Source: Pigmentiphaga sp. (lineage in GTDB: Bacteria; Pseudomonadota; Gammaproteobacteria; Burkholderiales; Burkholderiaceae_B). Taken from it: a stretch of DNA of 64,000 bases. A program made the translations under genes and the position numbers. The notes beneath the pieces were generated by a model. The model was not told where the DNA came from and did not search any database. It saw nothing but the letters and a program-made list of their open reading frames with translations. Shown in pieces: positions 24,766 through 32,094 of the stretch (position 1 is the stretch's first letter; each line of letters starts with the position of its first letter). Location: NCBI GenBank assembly GCA_023228945.1, contig JALOAI010000001.1:310001-374000 (forward strand), written 5' to 3'.

Positions 24766-25270
24766 GATTCAAATCCTCCAGCTTACTGTCTATGACTGCA
24801 ATTATAATATTATGCAGTCACTCATACAAGCTTCAAACGTCATCACCGTCTGGTTTTCACCTCTAGCCGCGTCAGCGTCACTTACTCAAGTATTCGAGCC
24901 TCGCGCTGTTCCTGTTCGAAGGACACGGACGGCACCAACCCATGCCAGACAGAGCCAAGAAAATGTCCGCCCCCCTGAGCAGGATTTCACTGGGTCATTA
25001 CATTGAGTCGAAAAAATTCCGAACAGCATGCTTTGCTCCATTTGTTAGATGCGATAAATGCACCAAGCTTATCAGACCGTGCAATCACAGCATGGGAAGG
25101 CCTCGCGCCTGCGCTTGTTCAAGATTCAACATCTTGAAGACGGCGGCCAGCGCGTCGGCCGGCACGGTCTAAGTGGTATCGAATTTCTTGATTTAGTATG
25201 CGGCCTTAGCAGCGTCGTTGTTCAGATTGCCTCCCTCTCTACCCGTGCACCACCCTGTGTTCCATATGCT
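24766..25270. other. Intergenic region between the antitoxin gene and the AIPR gene
   Basis: These 505 bases hold the toxin-antitoxin operator (24793-24820) and no convincing complete gene. A more GC-rich patch around 25085-25170 on the minus strand reads ADALAAVFKMLNLEQAQARG and ends in a stop, which looks like a gene remnant of unknown family. No terminator for the AIPR gene was identified. Confidence 0.5.
24793..24820 (-). promoter_or_regulatory. Operator/promoter of the FitAB-type module
   Basis: TGACTGCA, a 12-base AT spacer and TGCAGTCA form a perfect inverted repeat with 8-bp arms. The spacer contains TATAAT on the minus strand, correctly oriented as a -10 box for the antitoxin gene. 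A repressor bound here would block its own promoter. Confidence 0.68.
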
Positions 25271-26971
25271 TTACACGAGCAGCTTATCGACGTTAGCAAG
25301 CATCGATCCTGTGAGAGGCGGCGACTTAAGAAGATCACGAGAAATATCGGGATCGGGTAACGCAGTATTAATTAATAGATTAAGCCGATCAAACCACGTT
25401 CCGTCATTTGCGGAAAAAAGGTTGTATAAAGCCTCGTTCTTCGACCTACATCCCATCTCCTTATACTTTGTACCGCAATATTTCGATGCAGCAGTCATCA
25501 CATGCCAACGCAACTTTGAATACTTTCCGTCGAATCGTTTGTTCGACGTGAGCATGCGCAACCGATAGTGTGCATAGCAAGCCGTATAGTAGTCCTCCTC
25601 TTGCGCGCCTTCAGAAAACACCTCATTTAGGAGATCTCCGGTCAGCCTATTGGGATACCTGCTGGAAATATCCGGCCGCATCATGAACATGGCTGCGTAG
25701 CACCGGGCAGTCTCCCGAGCATCAAAAATACGCACAGGAGCCACATTCTCAGGACGGTATTGTCCTTTGCGTCGTTCGAAATAGATTCGGTTGACTTCCC
25801 CCGCGCCTCGAGCATTAAAGTACTGCTCCAATTCACGCAATACAGCCAGAGTTGAAATAAATTGAGCATCTTCAACCTTTGACTGCCTATTTGTTGCCCG
25901 CACAATATCGTCGATCACTGATGTCTCATCAGCTTCGATTAGCTTGACCATAAGACAAACAGAATTGTCGACTTGCGCATCCAGGGAAATCAAAACGTTC
26001 GATGTCTGGCATCCGTTGACGATTTGAAAATCTCGAATGTAAATTGCTTGACCAGCTGGGCGTACGCTTGATGCAACAATGGTCACACCATTATTCATCA
26101 GCCCAAACCTCGGCTTCTTATTCACATCACTCAAGGTTTCGGCAATTTCTGAATTTACCTCGACATCAATACCAAGGAAGTCACGCACGTTTTCCTCGAA
26201 AAGCTTCTTTCGTGGCAAACCATTTTGATCCTTAAGAATGGCGTCGATAAAGCTCCGCGCGGTCACGGTGGCAACGTAAGCGTTACTGATATTTGGTACT
26301 GCCGGAAACGGGGCATAGCCAACTGTCACTAGCTGGGCTTCCATTGGACCATCTGCTGCCAACCACATCTCATGGATGACATCACGGTGCGCTTTTATTA
26401 AGCGGGTCTCGTTTGAGTAGCCCATTTTTTTAAGGGCAGCCTCTCCCACCTGAAACGCGGCGTTTATCTCAACGGCGTCCGTATCTGGTGCAGCGGTAAA
26501 GAAGTATGCAAAGAGGTTCGGCAAGCCACCTTTGATACGGCCAATATTTTCGAAAACTTTGCCAAACATCTTCCTAAAATCCACCAAATATTGGCTGTGC
26601 GGCTGAGCAGGCTTATCGGACAGATAGTCAACAATTGCGGCAACAAAAGAGTCTATTTCTTGTTTCGACCAATTCGTGGATCGCTTTGCCTGTGTCAAGA
26701 CAATTGATACTTCATATTCCCGCTTGGTTGTTTGGAAGATGTCTTCGATTTCCTCCAGCGAAAAAACAGCACGATCGTCAAGGAACAAGAGCGCGCCATC
26801 AATCCCTGGATCGGCACCTTCATAGACCAAATCGCTGACCTCTACATTGTCCCCAGAAATTTTTGAGAACACACAGTAATTGACAAACGCTTCGAAATTC
26901 TTCGCCTCATCGTATGGGGCTCCGAAGTCTTTACAAAAAGCATCGAAGTAGGATTTAGTAACGAGATGCAT
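25271..26971 (-). CDS. AIPR family (abortive infection phage resistance) protein
   Basis: The 566-residue protein matches the AIPR family: ENVRDFLGID (about 260-269), FGLMNNGVTIVAS (289-301), FQIVNGCQTSNVL (315-327), and VRATNRQSKVED with a Thr-Asn-Arg-Gln block. AIPR proteins are associated with phage abortive infection. The N-terminus adds a nuclease-like core with GIDG (Asp58) and TQAKRS (Gln94-x-Lys96), the D...(E/Q)xK pattern of PD-(D/E)XK enzymes. GAGGA lies five bases before the ATG. Codon use is AT-rich and unlike the flanking core genes, indicating transfer. It has no same-strand partner within 500 bases on either side, so it may work alone. Confidence 0.85.
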   Translation of the reverse strand: MHLVTKSYFDAFCKDFGAPYDEAKNFEAFVNYCVFSKISGDNVEVSDLVYEGADPGIDGALLFLDDRAVFSLEEIEDIFQTTKREYEVSIVLTQAKRSTNWSKQEIDSFVAAIVDYLSDKPAQPHSQYLVDFRKMFGKVFENIGRIKGGLPNLFAYFFTAAPDTDAVEINAAFQVGEAALKKMGYSNETRLIKAHRDVIHEMWLAADGPMEAQLVTVGYAPFPAVPNISNAYVATVTARSFIDAILKDQNGLPRKKLFEENVRDFLGIDVEVNSEIAETLSDVNKKPRFGLMNNGVTIVASSVRPAGQAIYIRDFQIVNGCQTSNVLISLDAQVDNSVCLMVKLIEADETSVIDDIVRATNRQSKVEDAQFISTLAVLRELEQYFNARGAGEVNRIYFERRKGQYRPENVAPVRIFDARETARCYAAMFMMRPDISSRYPNRLTGDLLNEVFSEGAQEEDYYTACYAHYRLRMLTSNKRFDGKYSKLRWHVMTAASKYCGTKYKEMGCRSKNEALYNLFSANDGTWFDRLNLLINTALPDPDISRDLLKSPPLTGSMLANVDKLLV

Positions 26972-27523
26972 ATTTCCTCAATGACACAAGTTAACGACTC
27001 AAACTTTAAGTGCTTCTAGCTGCGACCCTATAATACATGTGAGTCACTACCTTTTTTCCAGTTCAGGCCGATCTGCACTAGCTACGACAAGCAGCATCCG
27101 AACTGATTTAGTCGCCATACAACGAAGGTGTCACGCACACACAATACCATTATGTAATAGCCAAGATTGGAGCGTCCATCGCTCTTACTGCCCGCTATTT
27201 CTACATAGACAAGCTGAGTTTCTGTGACGTTCATAGCGTTACCCTGCAAATCGAGGTTCTGGCGATCGTTCGAAACTCAAGCATAGCCGATCCTTTGATA
27301 CATTGACGACTACAGGCCAGCCAGATGTTCTGCGCTACTCAGGCATAACTGGAACAATCTAGCCACATCCAGAACCCATCGGCATTATTAGTCCAGTCAT
27401 GGTATCGGTGGTAGCAACAACGGAGTGCCCGCCGCGCACCATGGAAAATGCCATTGATAATGTAAAAAATATCATCAATGGCATTTATTTAATCCAAAAC
27501 AATCAATTAGTTAGAAATCAACC
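26972..27523. other. AT-rich non-coding junction between the AIPR gene and guaA
   Basis: No gene is supported in these 552 bases. A TATTAT/TATAGG box near 27030 on the minus strand may be the AIPR promoter. An inverted repeat near the guaA end (27446-27486) is listed separately. The composition changes sharply at the guaA stop codon, marking the island edge. Confidence 0.6.
27446..27486 (-). terminator. Stem-loop downstream of guaA, candidate terminator
   Basis: The 13-base arms (AAATGCCATTGAT and its exact complement) flank a 15-base AT-rich loop, 38 bases after the guaA stop. On the minus strand the stem is followed by TTCC, only a weak T run. It may terminate guaA transcription or serve the adjacent attachment site. 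Confidence 0.45.
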
Positions 27524-27535
27524 TCACTCCCACTC
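27524..27535. repeat. Candidate attachment site at the guaA 3' end
   Basis: TCACTCCCACTC comprises the guaA stop codon and the preceding Glu-Trp-Glu codons. An identical 12-base copy lies at 23015-23026. The pair brackets about 4.5 kb of AT-rich accessory DNA, as expected for attL/attR of an element integrated into guaA without damaging the protein. Confidence 0.75.
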
Positions 27536-29116
27536 AATCGTAGCCGGCGGCTTACTAGAAACGTCATAAACCACCCGATTGATCCCCCTCACCTCATTGA
27601 TGATCCGACCCGACACCCGCCCCAGCAGCTTATACGGCAGTTCCGCCCACCCGGCCGTCATGAAGTCGGACGTTTCCACCGCGCGCAGCGCCACCACGTA
27701 TTCATAGGTGCGCCCATCTCCCATCACCCCCACCGACTTCACCGGCAGGAATACCGCAAAGGCCTGTGAAGTGAGCTCATACCAGGACTTGCCGCTGTCT
27801 TCGTCGCGGGTATTGCGCAACTCTTCGATGAAGATCGCATCCGCCTGGCGCAGCAAGTCGGCGAATTCGCGCTTGACCTCGCCCAGGATGCGTACCCCCA
27901 GGCCAGGGCCGGGGAAGGGATGGCGATAGACCATCTCGGGCGGCAGGCCCAGGGCCACGCCCAGTTTGCGGACTTCGTCTTTGAACAGTTCGCGCAGGGG
28001 TTCGAGCAGCTTGAGGTGCAGGGTATCGGGCAGGCCGCCCACATTGTGATGCGACTTGATGGCGGCGGCCTTGCCGGTTTTGGCGCCAGCCGATTCGATG
28101 ACGTCGGGGTAGATGGTGCCTTGCGCCAGCCAGCGGACGTTGGTGAGCTTGGCGGCTTCGGCCTGGAAGACTTCGACGAATTCGCGGCCGATGATCTTGC
28201 GCTTGGCCTCGGGGTCGGTCACGCCGGCGAGCTCGCTCATGAAGCGTTCGCTGGCGTCGACGTGGACGATGCGCACGCCCATATTGAGGGCGAAGGTTTT
28301 CATCACCTGCTCGGCCTCGTTGAGGCGCAGCAGACCGTGGTCGACAAAAACGCAGGTGAGTTGGTCGCCGATGGCGCGATGCAGCAGCGCGGCCGCGACG
28401 GACGAATCGACGCCGCCCGAGAGGCCGAGCAGGACTTCGTCGCTGCCCACCTGTTCGCGGATGCGGCCGACGATTTCGTCGACGTAGTCGGGCATGTTCC
28501 ATTCGTGCGAGCAACCGCAGATCTCGTGCACGAAGCGCGAGAGAATGGCCTGGCCCTGTACGGTGTGGGTGACTTCGGGGTGGAATTGCACGCCATAGAA
28601 GTGGCGGGTTTCGTCGGCCATGCCGGCGATCGGGCAGGATGGCGTGGAGGCCATCCGCACGAAGCCCTCGGGCATCTCCAGCACTTTGTCGCCGTGGCTC
28701 ATCCAGACTTTGAGCATGCCGTGGCTGTCGGCGGTGCGGAAGTCTTCGATGCCGTTGAGCAAACGGGTATGGCCATGCGCGCGGACTTCGGCGTAGCCGA
28801 ATTCGCGGTGATCGCTGAGGCTGACTTCGCCGCCGAGCTGGCGGGCCATGGCCTGCATGCCGTAACAGATGCCGAGCACGGGCACGCCGGCCTCGAAAAC
28901 CGCCTGCGGCACGGGAAAAGCGCCATCGGCGTATACCGAAGCGTGGCCCCCCGAGAGGATGATGCCCTTGAGGCCGGTGGCCGCCTGCTCGCGGATGAAC
29001 GCATCATCGACGTCGCCGGGGTGGATCTCGCAATACACCTGGGCTTCGCGTACGCGGCGGGCAATGAGTTGGGTGACCTGCGAGCCGTAGTCGAGGATCA
29101 GGATGCGTTCGTGCAT
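27524..29116 (-). CDS. guaA: GMP synthase (glutamine-hydrolysing)
   Basis: This 530-residue enzyme converts XMP to GMP with ATP and glutamine. The class I amidotransferase domain has nucleophile Cys84 (GICYGMQ) and the VQFHPEVTHT histidine/glutamate segment. The PP-loop LSGGVDSS follows near residue 235. The C-terminal dimerisation domain includes RHPFPGPGLGVRI and ends PPATIEWE. It lies 106 bases downstream of guaB on the same strand. The last four codons double as an island attachment site, and the protein is intact. Confidence 0.98.
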   Translation of the reverse strand: MHERILILDYGSQVTQLIARRVREAQVYCEIHPGDVDDAFIREQAATGLKGIILSGGHASVYADGAFPVPQAVFEAGVPVLGICYGMQAMARQLGGEVSLSDHREFGYAEVRAHGHTRLLNGIEDFRTADSHGMLKVWMSHGDKVLEMPEGFVRMASTPSCPIAGMADETRHFYGVQFHPEVTHTVQGQAILSRFVHEICGCSHEWNMPDYVDEIVGRIREQVGSDEVLLGLSGGVDSSVAAALLHRAIGDQLTCVFVDHGLLRLNEAEQVMKTFALNMGVRIVHVDASERFMSELAGVTDPEAKRKIIGREFVEVFQAEAAKLTNVRWLAQGTIYPDVIESAGAKTGKAAAIKSHHNVGGLPDTLHLKLLEPLRELFKDEVRKLGVALGLPPEMVYRHPFPGPGLGVRILGEVKREFADLLRQADAIFIEELRNTRDEDSGKSWYELTSQAFAVFLPVKSVGVMGDGRTYEYVVALRAVETSDFMTAGWAELPYKLLGRVSGRIINEVRGINRVVYDVSSKPPATIEWE

Positions 29117-29222
29117 GGCAAAAGTCAGCTAGGGAAATCAGTCAACGGCGAAGCGCCTAAAAAGCGCCCGCCGTACGTAGCCGCCGCGTCGGCCAACTGC
29201 CGGCGGCGGCGCGCGGCGGGCA

Positions 29223-30683
29223 TCAGCCGGCGCGGTAGTTGGGCGCTTCTTTGGTGATCTGCACATCGTGCACATGGGATTCGTGCATGCCGGCCGCGGT
29301 GATCTGGACGAAGCTGGGCTGGGTGCGCATGTCGTCGATCGTGCGGCAGCCGCAGTAGCCCATGGAGGCGCGGATGCCGCCCACCAACTGGTAGATGATG
29401 GCGAGCACGCTGCCTTTGTAGGGCACTCGACCCTCGATGCCTTCGGGCACGAGCTTGTCGGCGTTGTTGGCCGGATCCTGGAAATAGCGGTCGGCCGAGC
29501 CGTCCGTCATGGCGCCCAGGCTGCCCATGCCGCGATACGACTTGTAGGAGCGGCCCTGGTAAAGCACGACTTCGCCGGGCGCTTCTTCGGTGCCCGCGAA
29601 CATGCCGCCCATCATCACGGTGTTGGCGCCGGCCGCGATGGCCTTGGCGATGTCGCCCGAGAAGCGCACGCCGCCATCGGCGATCAGCGGTACGCCGGTG
29701 CCTTGCAGGGCGGCGGCGACGTCGGAGATGGCGGTGATTTGCGGCACGCCCACGCCCGCCACCACGCGGGTGGTGCAGATGGAGCCCGGCCCGATGCCGA
29801 CCTTGACGCCGTCGGCGCCGGCGGCCACCAATGCCAGCGCGGCTTCGGCAGTGGCGATGTTGCCGCCGATCACCTGGACTTGCGGGTAGTTATCCTTGAC
29901 CCATCGCACGCGATCGAGCACACCCTGTGAATGACCGTGCGCGGTGTCGACCACGATGACGTCGACCCCGGCGGCCACGAGCTTGGCCACGCGGTCTTCG
30001 GTGCCCTCGCCCACGCCCACCGCGGCGCCCACGCGCAGGCGGCCTTCGGCATCCTTGCAGGCATTGGGGTTGGCGGTGTTCTTGGTGATGTCCTTGACGG
30101 TCATGAGGCCGCGCAGCTCGAAGGCATCGTTGATGACCAGCACCCGCTCGAGGCGGTGCTTGTGCATCAGCGCCTGGGCCTCGGCCCGGCTGGCGCCTTC
30201 GCGAACGGTTATAAGCCGATCCTGCGACGTCATCACGTTGGCAACGGGTTCGTCAAGGCGGTCTTCAAAGCGGAGATCGCGGTTGGTGACGATGCCTACC
30301 ACCTTGCGGCCTTCGATCACGGGCAGGCCGGAGATGCCGTGCTCGCGCTGCAGCGCAAGGGCGTCGCGCACCGTCATGGTGGGCGACAGGGTGATCGGGT
30401 CGGACACCACGCCGGACTCGTGGCGCTTGACCAGCGCCACCTCGTGGGCCTGTTGATCGGCCGTGAGGTTCTTGTGGACGATGCCGATGCCGCCTTCCTG
30501 GGCCATGGCAATGGCCAGACGCGCTTCGGTCACGGTATCCATGGCGGCGGATACCAGCGGAATATTGAGAGAGATCTCGCGGGTAAGGCGAGTGACGAGG
30601 CTCGTGTCGCGGGGCAACACGTTGGAAAACGCAGGCACCAGCAACACATCGTCGAAGGTGAGCGCTTGTTTGACGAGACGCAT
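29223..30683 (-). CDS. guaB: Inosine-5'-monophosphate dehydrogenase
   Basis: This 486-residue enzyme oxidises IMP to XMP, the committed step of guanine nucleotide synthesis. MRLVKQALTFDDVLLVPAFS is the canonical N-terminus and fixes the start at 30683. A CBS-domain pair occupies about residues 95-210. The catalytic loop GPGSICTTR and the flap region with GSADRYFQ are present. The stop codon is followed within 110 bases by guaA, so guaBA is probably an operon. Confidence 0.98.
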   Translation of the reverse strand: MRLVKQALTFDDVLLVPAFSNVLPRDTSLVTRLTREISLNIPLVSAAMDTVTEARLAIAMAQEGGIGIVHKNLTADQQAHEVALVKRHESGVVSDPITLSPTMTVRDALALQREHGISGLPVIEGRKVVGIVTNRDLRFEDRLDEPVANVMTSQDRLITVREGASRAEAQALMHKHRLERVLVINDAFELRGLMTVKDITKNTANPNACKDAEGRLRVGAAVGVGEGTEDRVAKLVAAGVDVIVVDTAHGHSQGVLDRVRWVKDNYPQVQVIGGNIATAEAALALVAAGADGVKVGIGPGSICTTRVVAGVGVPQITAISDVAAALQGTGVPLIADGGVRFSGDIAKAIAAGANTVMMGGMFAGTEEAPGEVVLYQGRSYKSYRGMGSLGAMTDGSADRYFQDPANNADKLVPEGIEGRVPYKGSVLAIIYQLVGGIRASMGYCGCRTIDDMRTQPSFVQITAAGMHESHVHDVQITKEAPNYRAG

Positions 30684-30761
30684 AGAAAAAAGCCCCCTGG
30701 CGCAAAGCCGAATTATATGGCGCCAGGGGGACTTGTGCGAGCCGAAGCCCGATGGCGGGTT

Positions 30762-30965
30762 TGACCACGGGCCCAAGCGCAAGCCTCGTCCACCTCGCGG
30801 CCTGCATGCACCTCGGATGCGCCAGGCACCGGCCAGTCCGCAGGGACTGGCCGGTGTCCGGGCTTATCCTTCAGGACGGGGTCCAGCGAGGCAATGGTTT
30901 TCTGGAGCCGAAGGCTCCCCCGACTGGTGGCGGAGAAGCTCCGGCCGGGAGGCCGGAGTTCTTCA
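30762..30965 (-). repeat. Dispersed GC-rich intergenic repeat, copy A
   Basis: Two modules shared with other intergenic sites are present in minus orientation. One (30902-30965) reads on the minus strand TGAAGAACTCCGGCC...GAGCTTCTCCGCCACCA...GGGAGCCTTCGGCTCCAG. The other (about 30762-30800) contains CGAGGCTTGCGCTTGGGC. Between them is a separate 13-bp hairpin (30827-30856). The copy fills the gap between the lipoprotein gene and guaB. Confidence 0.7.
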
Positions 30966-31880
30966 TTACGACGCGATATTGGTACCGTTGAAGCGGCCAG
31001 TCGTCATTTCGAGCGTCAGACTACCCTCGCCAGGCTTCGTACTGATCGACTTGACCATCACGCCCGTTCCCGGGGCGAACCACATTTCGTTGGTGGTGCC
31101 CTCTTCGGCCTGGGTGAATTTGCAGGCATTGAACGCTCCTGCCGGCACCGTTACCGATTGGCGGCCGTCGAAGGTGTATGAGCCGGTTGCCGTGTGCTCG
31201 GTGATGGTGGGTGGCACGGGCACCGGCGCGCCGGTGATCGTGGTCTCGCTGCGCATCGTATAGGTATAGGTTTCGGTCTGGCCAGCCGCGAGCGTCCACA
31301 TGGGATTGCGCCACGGCGGGGTGTATGTGCTGACCGTGGTGCTCTTCAGCCCCATGACGTCGGCCTCGGCCCGATTGCCGTATGCCTCGAGCAGGTTGCC
31401 GCCCACCATGTCGGCGTAATTCAACACCGAGGTTTCCACGCTGGGCAGACCAGTGTACGAGGTGGTCGTGAGGACTTCCGTTTCGAGGGCGGAGTACCCC
31501 GCAAAATCGGTACGGCGCGCGACCTTGGCGTCGGTGACCGAGGTTCCCGTAAACAGGCCGCTGACTCGATACTCCAGCCTCCAGGTGCTGCCCACCTGGT
31601 ATTCGGCGGGATTGACGCACTCCCCGGCGCCTCCCGGCGTGGGATCGGGATCCGGCCCTGGCCCCGGATCGGGATCCGGGTCGGGGCTTGGGCCCGGGTC
31701 CGGATCGGGCGTCGGGTCGGGGTCGGGCGCAGGCCCGGGATCCGGATCCGGCGAAGGTCCGGGGCCGGGCTCCGGCGCTGGGGGCGGTGGCTCGGGCGTA
31801 TCGTCGTCGCTCCCGCCACACGCGGCGAGACTGAGGCTGAGGCCAGCCAGAATGGCTGCGGCCAGCAAGCGTTTTTGCAT
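30966..31880 (-). CDS. Putative lipoprotein with a Pro/Asp-rich stalk
   Basis: The 304-residue product has a lipoprotein signal (MQKRLLAAAILAGLSLSLAAC) with lipobox LAAC and Cys21. A repetitive stalk of P-D/P-G units follows (about residues 27-85). The globular C-terminal domain (about 90-304) has beta-rich character (YQVGSTWRLEYRV, TYTYTMRSETTI) and is not recognised. AGGAG lies nine bases before the ATG at 31880. Asp after the lipidated Cys is absent (CGGSDDD), so in the E. coli scheme it would go to the outer membrane. The function is unknown; the stalk suggests it spans cell-wall space. Confidence 0.75.
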   Translation of the reverse strand: MQKRLLAAAILAGLSLSLAACGGSDDDTPEPPPPAPEPGPGPSPDPDPGPAPDPDPTPDPDPGPSPDPDPDPGPGPDPDPTPGGAGECVNPAEYQVGSTWRLEYRVSGLFTGTSVTDAKVARRTDFAGYSALETEVLTTTSYTGLPSVETSVLNYADMVGGNLLEAYGNRAEADVMGLKSTTVSTYTPPWRNPMWTLAAGQTETYTYTMRSETTITGAPVPVPPTITEHTATGSYTFDGRQSVTVPAGAFNACKFTQAEEGTTNEMWFAPGTGVMVKSISTKPGEGSLTLEMTTGRFNGTNIAS

Positions 31881-32094
31881 CACATTGATCTCCTGAAAGA
31901 CGCGGGACGACGCCACCCGCGGCGTCGAGCAACCGAGTGTAAAAAGCCCTACAAGAGATCGGCACCCCCGGTTTCGGGGGTTGCATCGAGTAGCGAATGC
32001 GCAAAGAAATTGCGTATTGTGCAAGCGCGCATTAATCTAGGAGACAAGACCGTAACTTGATAATCCCTGTAATATCGCGACAACCAGGAGCTCA

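Noticed and set aside
30827..30856. Strong 13-bp hairpin considered as terminator of the lipoprotein gene
   Set aside because: No T run follows on either strand and it sits inside the dispersed repeat, so it is noted as part of that repeat only.
31620..31800. Tandem GC-rich repeats considered as a CRISPR-like or satellite array
   Set aside because: The repeats are the coding sequence of the Pro/Asp stalk, without spacers.
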